Position numbers and translations under genes: made by a program. Below, one piece after another: positions 11,388 to 16,736 of a DNA stretch of 16,736 nucleotides (positions are counted from its first letter, which is position 1; each line of letters starts with the position of its first letter). The DNA is from an uncultured Desulfarculaceae bacterium (GTDB lineage: Bacteria > Desulfobacterota > Desulfarculia > Desulfarculales > Desulfarculaceae): assembly GCA_937908275.1 (NCBI GenBank), contig CALERA010000209.1:1-16736 (forward strand). Direction: 5' to 3'. Below the pieces are notes generated by a model. It worked only from the letters and a program-made list of their open reading frames with translations. It ran no database searches and had not been told where the DNA came from.

Positions 11388-12905
11388 ATGGCCTTGGCCC
11401 AGGTCCAGCAGCACGACGAGCGGTGGGAGCGGCTTCGGCCGGCGCTCGCGGCGTGTTCGAGATCGACCAAGGCTTTCTGCAGACTGTTCATGGCTGAGCG
11501 ATTTTACCGCCCCTTCAACTCCTTGCATGACGAGCTTTTTAAGCTGCTTGACGACGAGTCCAAGCAGAGAGTTGCCGTTGCGGCCCCGCGCGGGTTTGGC
11601 AAGACGAGCATCGACACGATCGCCTTTGTGGCGCGGAAGGTGGCTTTCCGCCAATGCAGGTTCGTGCTGGTCGTGAGCGCCACCAACGCGGTGGCCTCGG
11701 ATCATGTCAAGAATCTCGCGCGGGAACTCACCGGCAATGCGCTTATCAGGGAAGTATTCGGAGATTTAAAGGGCCCGACCTGGGCCGAGTCCTCTGGGGA
11801 TATCGTCACGAGCAGCGGAATTAGAGTCCTGTCGCGTGGCGTTGGGCAGCAAATCCGTGGCTTGCTGTGGGGCAACTCCCGGCCCGACCTCGTCCTGGTT
11901 GATGACGGCGAGGATTCGGAGCCTTTCCGACTTGGCGACCCTGGTCCCTACCTGAAAAACACGAAAGAGTGGTTCGCCGCCGACCTGATGAACAGCATCG
12001 ACGTCAAGCTAACCCGGGTGCTTTTTGTCGGCACGGTTTTGCACGCCAACAGCCTTTTGGCGAACCACCTTGAGTCACCGGACTGGTCGTCTGTGCGGAT
12101 CGAGCTTTGTGACGACAATTATCGCAGTAACTTCCCCGACTTCATGACTGACGATCAGGTGTATGCGCTGGCAGAGAGGTATCGCCGGGAAGGCATGCTC
12201 GATTCGTTCTTCCGGGAATACCGGAACCTTCCGATCGCCCGGGAAGACGCGATTTTCACCCAAAACCTGTTCAAGTATTGGGATCCCAAGGAGTACACAA
12301 GCACCCACCGGCTGGTGAAGTGCGTGATCGTGGACCCGGCCAAGACGATCAAGCTCCACAGCGATTTCTCGGCCATCGAGTGTTGGGGCTTTGACCCGAA
12401 GGCGAACCGCTTTCTGTTGCTGGACCTGCTGAACCAGAAACTCTACCCCGAGCAGCTCTACGAGGCGGCCTGGGAAATGGCCGTCAGGAACGGGGCCTAC
12501 AAGATCGGGGTGGAGCAGACCAGCCTTCACGAGTTCATCACCAACCCCTTCAACAACTACCTGTCGGCGAAGGGGTTCCCGCCTGTGATCCCCCTGGACG
12601 CCAAGGGCAAGAAGCAGGACCGGATCGCCCTGCTGGCTCCGCTCTACCGCATGGGTGCGGTCTACCACCACCCGGAGGCCAGGGTGCATGGGCCCCTAGA
12701 GGCCCAGCTTTTAGCCTTCCCTGCCGGCAAGAAGGATGACGCGGCCGACTGCGCGGCCTACATGCCGGAGATGTTCGGCATCGGGTCACAGTTCTTTTCG
12801 ATGCCCGAGCACGAGGACGAGGCGGCCATGGCCAAGGAGTTGGCCGAGCTTGAGGCGATGGAAGACGGATACGACGAAACGCTTAATTGGCGTAACGCTC
12901 CGTAG
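11388..12905 (+). CDS. terL: Terminase large subunit (ATPase and nuclease)
   Basis: 505 aa from ATG 11388 (GGCGGGGCGAGC upstream); the frame extends back to 11286 inside the preceding gene without a ribosome site. The ATPase domain has Walker A APRGFGKTS (66-74), an FVLVVSATN strand, Walker B LVLVDDGED (168-176) and a coupling motif FVGTVLHANSL (213-223). The RNase H-like nuclease has VDPAKT with D316, D326, GVEQTS with E376 and KKDDAADC with D450, D451 and D454. The APRGxGK Walker A and RPDLVLVDD layout is typical of T7-type and related TerL proteins. It pumps DNA into the prohead and cuts concatemers. Length is normal and all key residues are present. Confidence 0.95.
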   Translation: MALAQVQQHDERWERLRPALAACSRSTKAFCRLFMAERFYRPFNSLHDELFKLLDDESKQRVAVAAPRGFGKTSIDTIAFVARKVAFRQCRFVLVVSATNAVASDHVKNLARELTGNALIREVFGDLKGPTWAESSGDIVTSSGIRVLSRGVGQQIRGLLWGNSRPDLVLVDDGEDSEPFRLGDPGPYLKNTKEWFAADLMNSIDVKLTRVLFVGTVLHANSLLANHLESPDWSSVRIELCDDNYRSNFPDFMTDDQVYALAERYRREGMLDSFFREYRNLPIAREDAIFTQNLFKYWDPKEYTSTHRLVKCVIVDPAKTIKLHSDFSAIECWGFDPKANRFLLLDLLNQKLYPEQLYEAAWEMAVRNGAYKIGVEQTSLHEFITNPFNNYLSAKGFPPVIPLDAKGKKQDRIALLAPLYRMGAVYHHPEARVHGPLEAQLLAFPAGKKDDAADCAAYMPEMFGIGSQFFSMPEHEDEAAMAKELAELEAMEDGYDETLNWRNAP

Positions 12906-12917
12906 AAAGGAATCAAA

Positions 12918-13730
12918 ATGGGCAGAGTGAAGCGTCACACCCACGCGGACGACATGAACGGCGGGACCCTGGCTGGCGGTCAGACCTTCGCGGAAACCGA
13001 GCCGGGGGTGGTCTCCACCTCGTCCAGCGGGGCGGTGGGCACGGCCGAGACCGTGGCCCGAGGAGACCACAGCCACGACCTGGGAGCCCACGACCACAGC
13101 GACGCCACCAAGGGAGGCACCATCAGCCTGGACCATACCACCGTGGCTGGCAAGACCGCCGGCCACGTCCTCATGGCGACCGGGGCCGCAACCAAAAGCT
13201 TCAAGCAGCTGGCCATGGTGGACTACGCGGCACTGCCCATCGCCCTGGCGGTGGATGGGGCCGCGGCCCCCGCCTCGCTGGCGGCCCTGAGCGCCACCAA
13301 CAGCGTGGCCGTCCGCAAGTTCGCAGGCGACACCGCCGACGAGGACGTGTTCTTCCTTTGGCAGGCCCCGCCGGACCTGGACCCGGCCGTCCCGGTGAGC
13401 GCGCGTGTGGTGTTCTTCATCACCGAAGCGACCGCCCCAGACGCGGAAGGGGTGGTGTTCAACGTGGCCGGCGGCTCGCTGGGCAATGGCGACGCCCTGA
13501 GTGCGTCCCTGGGGAGCGCGGCTGCGTCGGCCCTGGCAGGAAGGTCCGACGCCCAGGGCGACCGCCTGGCAACTGCCTGGGCGGATGTGACGATCGCAAA
13601 CCTGGCGGCCGGCGAAACCGTGATCCTGTCCCTTTCCCGGGACCAGGACGCAGAGGGCGACACCTACGCCCAGGACGTGGGCGTGGCCGCCCTGGAACTG
13701 CGCTTCACCCGTAAGCCGGCCTGCTCGTAG
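12918..13730 (+). CDS. Virion protein with His-rich N-terminus (tail/fibre type)
   Basis: 270 aa from ATG 12918 (AAAGG upstream), 12 bases after terL. The N-terminal ~70 residues include the His/Asp motif GDHSHDLGAHDHSD (49-62), a sequence style found in phage tail-fibre and collar proteins where histidines can coordinate metal in trimers. The middle is Ala-rich. From about 130 (VRKFAGDTADEDVFFLWQAPPDL...VSARVVFFITEA...) a beta-sandwich-like domain runs to the end (VAALELRFTRK). No enzyme motif is visible. I infer a structural protein of the adsorption apparatus; host binding by the C-terminal domain is possible. Confidence 0.65.
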   Translation: MGRVKRHTHADDMNGGTLAGGQTFAETEPGVVSTSSSGAVGTAETVARGDHSHDLGAHDHSDATKGGTISLDHTTVAGKTAGHVLMATGAATKSFKQLAMVDYAALPIALAVDGAAAPASLAALSATNSVAVRKFAGDTADEDVFFLWQAPPDLDPAVPVSARVVFFITEATAPDAEGVVFNVAGGSLGNGDALSASLGSAAASALAGRSDAQGDRLATAWADVTIANLAAGETVILSLSRDQDAEGDTYAQDVGVAALELRFTRKPACS

Positions 13731-13751
13731 GCCCTGGGCCAGGAGTAGCTG

Positions 13752-14948
13752 ATGCGCACCACCGTAATGCACGACGATCTGGGGATCGTCACGGGCCCTG
13801 CAGGGCACCAGGTCTACACCACCCTGGAGGAGGTCCTGGCCGCGGCCGGGGTCGGCCCTGCGCGGGTGGTGGTGGCCGGGCCCCTGACCGCCAGCGCCAG
13901 CGTCGATGTCCCGGCGGGCCTGACGCTGGAGTTCGTCGGAGATGGCGCGCTCCAACCGGCCGCCGGGGTGGTGGTCAACATCCTGGGTCATGTATTCGCC
14001 CCGGCCCGGGCGATCTTCGGCGGGGACGGCTCCGTGGTGTTCGATTCCACCTCCTGCGTGATCTTCCCGGGCTGGTGGAGTGGAGGGGCCAACGGGGTTC
14101 GCATTGGCAAGTTGAGCAGCGACGAGGTGGAAGTGCCCCTCCTGCGGGCTGGCCAGGTCCAGGCCGATCAGGTCAACGCCGGCACCGTGCAGGCCACCAG
14201 CATGTCCACCACCGGGAGCGTCCAGGTAGGCAACCGTCTGACTGCGGTGGAGGTCTTCGAGGGTTCCCGCCGGGTGGGGACCGACCGGGTGGCCCTGGCC
14301 GGCGATACCATGACCGGGCCGCTCATCCTCTACGCCATGCCCGAGCAGGAGATGGAGGCCGCACCCCGCGGGTACGTCCTGGACATTTTCCGCAGCTTCC
14401 AGAACCAGGTCGAGCAGACCAATGGCTTCGGCATTGTGATCCTGAACGGGAACACCCTCATCGAAGCGGTGACCCCGATGGATGTTCTGTCACTGGCTGG
14501 GGGGTTCGGGCTGACCCTGACCAAGGGCGTCCCCATCAACATCGTCGATGACGAGGGAAGCGCTGAGTTCGCGCTGGTGGATGACGAGGCTGATGCCGCA
14601 GGGATCGGCGAGCCCAACTCCGTGATCCTGTCAGCCAAGGAGGCCCCGGGAAGCGCGACGCTGGCGGCTGGCGATGCCATCCCCTGTTCGACCAGGACGG
14701 TCCGAGTGGCCGGCGATGGTGGGGCGGTGGATCTGACCAGCACTCCACAGGTCGCCGCCGGCCAGTTCGACGGACAAGAGCTGAGCATCGTGGGCTCCGA
14801 CGACACCAACACCGTAACGCTGGATGACGGCGACGGGCTGGCCCTGGTGGGCGCGGCCTCGATCGCCCTTGGTGCTGGAGACACCCTGGCGCTTCGCTGG
14901 GACGAGGCCGATGGCCTCTGGAGGGAGTTGTTCCGGGCCAGCATGTAG
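13752..14948 (+). CDS. Tail fibre / tailspike-like protein
   Basis: 398 aa from ATG 13752 with AGGAG 6 bases upstream. Residues about 40-108 (VDVPAGLTLEFVGDGALQPAAGVVVNILGHV, AIFGGDGSVVF, then CVIFPGWW) follow the beta-helix entry pattern of phage tailspikes, with successive V-x-I rungs ending in P-x-W-W. Residues 184-192 GDTMTGPLI followed by APRGYVLD match the common fibre motif GDTMTGPL...AxxKxYVD. The C-terminal part (VDLTSTPQVAAGQFDGQELSIVGSDDTNTVTLDDG...) is a repetitive beta domain seen at fibre ends. It probably contributes to host recognition. No catalytic residues can be named, so depolymerase activity is open. Confidence 0.75.
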   Translation: MRTTVMHDDLGIVTGPAGHQVYTTLEEVLAAAGVGPARVVVAGPLTASASVDVPAGLTLEFVGDGALQPAAGVVVNILGHVFAPARAIFGGDGSVVFDSTSCVIFPGWWSGGANGVRIGKLSSDEVEVPLLRAGQVQADQVNAGTVQATSMSTTGSVQVGNRLTAVEVFEGSRRVGTDRVALAGDTMTGPLILYAMPEQEMEAAPRGYVLDIFRSFQNQVEQTNGFGIVILNGNTLIEAVTPMDVLSLAGGFGLTLTKGVPINIVDDEGSAEFALVDDEADAAGIGEPNSVILSAKEAPGSATLAAGDAIPCSTRTVRVAGDGGAVDLTSTPQVAAGQFDGQELSIVGSDDTNTVTLDDGDGLALVGAASIALGAGDTLALRWDEADGLWRELFRASM

Positions 14949-14953
14949 GCCGG

Positions 14954-14981
14954 GCGGAGCAGGGCGGCACCTCTGCTCCGC
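14954..14981 (+). terminator. Intergenic hairpin after the fibre gene (weak terminator candidate)
   Basis: GCGGAGCAG (14954-14962) pairs perfectly with CTGCTCCGC (14973-14981) around a 10-base loop, immediately after the fibre stop. It is not followed by a clear T-run (TAATCCCTGATTG instead), so it may be a partial terminator or an mRNA-stabilising structure between two virion genes. Confidence 0.45.
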
Positions 14982-15037
14982 TAATCCCTGATTGAAAATT
15001 TATTCGTCCCCCACGGTCAGGAAGGAGCGCAGCAGAA

Positions 15038-16111
15038 GTGAAAGACGCCGCTTGGCAGCCAGGAGGCGGGAACATTCCGGCCACCAAGGCTGTTTTCCGC
15101 GACATCGCGTTGCACAAGGCGAGCGATGCCACCAGCAATATGGAAGTCGGGGAGATCGCCCTGTTGGGCGACGACGATTTCCACGCCAAGAACTCGGCCC
15201 TGACTTTCGTGCTGGCCGACGCCGCTGACCTCTCCGCCCTCAAGACCCGGGTGGACGTCGAAACCGACGCCAACGGCAAGGGCACCAAGCGAATCCTGGT
15301 GGCCCAGACCAGCGATCCTGAGACCGGGGCCGGAGAGGGCGTGTTCTACGCCAAGTCCGTGAGCGGGGTGGTGGAACTGTTCTACCGCTACCCCAGTAAT
15401 GGCGCCGTCCTTCAGCTCACCACGGGAGGAGTCCTGAACGTGGGCTCCGACACTGGGGCCAAGCTCATGACCGAGTTGGCCAGTGCCCCGGCCACCGCCG
15501 CCGACCAGGGCGCGTTCTACACCAAGGACGTGTCCGGGGTGACCGAGGCCTTCTACCGCTACGCCAGCAGCGGGGCCGAGGTGCAGCTGACCAGCGGCGG
15601 GGCCATCAACGCCGCCACCAAGGCCCAGATCGTTCCCCTGGTCAATGTGGCCGCGGACGCCGACTACCCCGCCTATGACGTGGAGCTGGGCAGCGCCGGC
15701 TACAAGCAGTGGGTGGTGGCCCTGGTGGACGGGTCGGACTCCGGCATCAACTTCGAGGCCATCCTGCCCGACGCCACCAAGAACTACCAGCTCGTGCTCA
15801 AGCTCAAGCAGTCCACCGCCCTGGCCGGGCGCACCGTGGCCATCAAGTTCCAGGCCTTGGCCATCCAGGACGGTGAAGACCCGGTGGCGGCCAGCTACGA
15901 CGTGGACGCCGTGCAGGCCCTCTCCTGCCGGAGCGACACCAACCTGCTCACGGTCGAGAACGCCGCCTTCAGGATCCCCACGTCCGCCCTCCACACCGAC
16001 AATCAGCTCGTGCGCGGGCGCATCCTGCGCGACGGCGACGGCACCGGGGCCACGGACGATCACACCGGCATCTGCTACATGGTGGATGCCTTCTTCAAGG
16101 CGGTGTCGTGA
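15038..16111 (+). CDS. Fibre-type virion protein with a duplicated module
   Basis: 357 aa with a GTG start at 15038; GGAG lies 11 bases upstream, a rather long gap, but no better start is visible. Two copies of a module, period 57 residues, are clear: GVFYAKSVSGVVELFYRY (from 101) with VLQLTTGGVLN, and GAFYTKDVSGVTEAFYRY (from 158) with VQLTSGGAIN. This G-x-x-Y-x-K-x-x-(S/G)-x-x-x-x-x-x-Y-R repeat occurs in phage fibres and appendages. A C-terminal beta domain (VNVAADADYPAYDVELG...NYQLVLKLKQSTALAGRTVAIKFQAL) of about 150 residues may be the tip. It is probably a structural adsorption protein. Confidence 0.65.
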   Translation: MKDAAWQPGGGNIPATKAVFRDIALHKASDATSNMEVGEIALLGDDDFHAKNSALTFVLADAADLSALKTRVDVETDANGKGTKRILVAQTSDPETGAGEGVFYAKSVSGVVELFYRYPSNGAVLQLTTGGVLNVGSDTGAKLMTELASAPATAADQGAFYTKDVSGVTEAFYRYASSGAEVQLTSGGAINAATKAQIVPLVNVAADADYPAYDVELGSAGYKQWVVALVDGSDSGINFEAILPDATKNYQLVLKLKQSTALAGRTVAIKFQALAIQDGEDPVAASYDVDAVQALSCRSDTNLLTVENAAFRIPTSALHTDNQLVRGRILRDGDGTGATDDHTGICYMVDAFFKAVS

Positions 16112-16626
16112 TGAGGCTGCGCCCGAACCGCAAGGTGATCCAGTCGGGGACGGTCTCCTACACCTTCGGCGGAATTGGAGTTGTCGCCGTCCCCGTAGCC
16201 GTGGCCGGGGTCAACGATCTCTCCCGGGTAGTGGAGCGCCTGCTGGGCTACACCTACAGCGCCAACGATTACTACGACGTATCGCTTGAGCTGGTCTCGA
16301 CGACCCAACTGATCGTTCACATCAGAGCCAACGCTGCCGGCACTATGTACGTCGATTATGACATCGTGGCTAGCGATGGCAAGGTGCAGCGCGGCTATGC
16401 CTCCATGACCTCGGCCCTTGTGGCGAACGCTACGATAAACGCAGTGGATGTCACCATGGCCAAGGTGTTCAACAACGGGCTGTATCTGGTTTCTACCGGT
16501 GCAACCCTGGGCGGCTACAAACCCAACAACGGGATGAAACTCGTCGACCCCACCCCTTTGCAGATTAGCCGCAGCGCTTTCAACACCAACAACGAGACCC
16601 GCCACTATTTCGCGGTCGAAAGCTAG
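16111..16626 (+). CDS. Unknown probable virion protein (171 aa)
   Basis: 171 aa from ATG 16111, overlapping the previous stop by one base (TGATG); the GTG at 16108 would also be in frame. It is beta-rich throughout (VIQSGTVSYTFGGIGVVAVPVAV, VSLELVSTTQLIVHIRAN, MYVDYDIVASDGKVQRG) with an ending of small polar residues (NTNNETRHYFAVES) typical of virion surface proteins. I recognise no family. Translational coupling to the fibre gene suggests they act together, for example as fibre accessory or baseplate subunits. Confidence 0.6.
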   Translation: MRLRPNRKVIQSGTVSYTFGGIGVVAVPVAVAGVNDLSRVVERLLGYTYSANDYYDVSLELVSTTQLIVHIRANAAGTMYVDYDIVASDGKVQRGYASMTSALVANATINAVDVTMAKVFNNGLYLVSTGATLGGYKPNNGMKLVDPTPLQISRSAFNTNNETRHYFAVES

Positions 16627-16645
16627 CCGCGCAGGAGGAAACCCT

Positions 16646-16736
16646 ATGCCGCAGTATGTTTTCCACTTCAATGAAGACGGATCGGTGCTCTACAAGGAGG
16701 TCCACAAGACCTCACCGTACCCCATCATCGCCGCCG
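16646..16736 (+). CDS. Start of a further late gene (partial)
   Basis: ATG 16646 follows a strong GCAGGAGGAAA ribosome site, and the frame stays open to the window edge (30 codons). The visible N-terminus MPQYVFHFNEDGSVLYKEVH shows a beta hairpin around NEDGS and nothing diagnostic. By position it belongs to the late unit. Whether it is another fibre gene or the missing portal/head region cannot be told. Confidence 0.6.
   Translation, partial: MPQYVFHFNEDGSVLYKEVHKTSPYPIIAA

Noticed and set aside
12786..13991. 401-residue open frame on the minus strand across the end of terL and the next virion genes
   Set aside because: Antisense to three well-supported genes, lacks a ribosome site and has His/Gly/Arg-rich composition typical of GC-rich shadow frames.
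15017..16063. 348-residue minus-strand open frame opposite the repeat-containing fibre gene
   Set aside because: Low-complexity Gly/Val/His/Leu composition is the mirror of the coding strand; the sense gene has clear repeated domains.

Overview
The window looks like part of a tailed double-stranded DNA phage or prophage genome (Caudoviricetes). It carries a replication block (Dam-type adenine methyltransferase, O-like replication protein, DnaB-type helicase, SSB), a packaging block (probable small and clear large terminase) and a run of virion fibre genes. Base composition is strongly GC-rich, most starts have GGAGG-type ribosome sites, and the SSB ends in the bacterial DDDIPF tip. This suggests a GC-rich Gram-negative, proteobacterial-type host. 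I cannot name the host, and I see no integrase, tRNA or lysis gene here.

Layout. (1) Positions 1-6967 form a rightward early/replication unit. It starts with the tail of an unknown gene and an N4 gp49/Sf6 gp66-family gene, then an intergenic stretch with two strong hairpins and a two-helix membrane protein. Next come four consecutive small cysteine-rich genes (806-1964), visibly less GC-rich than their surroundings; the last is a free-standing ClpX-type C4 zinc domain. Then follow the methyltransferase, replication protein, helicase, a MazG-like/coiled-coil/Cys-cluster protein, two small proteins, SSB, a one-helix membrane peptide and a last ORF that runs tail-to-tail into the next unit. (2) Positions 6861-9394 form a compact leftward operon of eight small genes, nearly all of unknown function. 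It begins with an NGWSNxxTW protein behind a hairpin-rich leader. It includes a coiled-coil protein ending in a sliding-clamp-binding motif (QLALF) and ends with an AT-hook plus ribbon-helix-helix DNA-binding protein. (3) Positions 9395-10522 are about 1.1 kb without a convincing gene: the leftward leader, an AT-rich island with a perfect 16-bp dyad, then a GC-rich block full of hairpins and short repeats just before the terminase genes. (4) Positions 10523-16736 are the rightward late unit: terminase small-subunit candidate, a 91-aa protein, terminase large subunit, then four virion/fibre-type genes and the start of another.

How they work together. Region 1 would copy and modify the phage DNA. 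Region 2 is most likely an early host-takeover/regulatory cassette. Region 3 probably holds divergent promoters, operators and possibly the packaging (cos/pac) site or a structured RNA. Region 4 packages DNA and builds the host-binding fibres. Fibre genes directly follow the large terminase; no portal or capsid gene is visible up to the window end.

The items most worth a second look are the stand-alone ClpX zinc domain with its Cys-rich neighbours, the QLALF-tailed coiled-coil protein, the AT-hook/RHH regulator and the structured non-coding block before the terminase.
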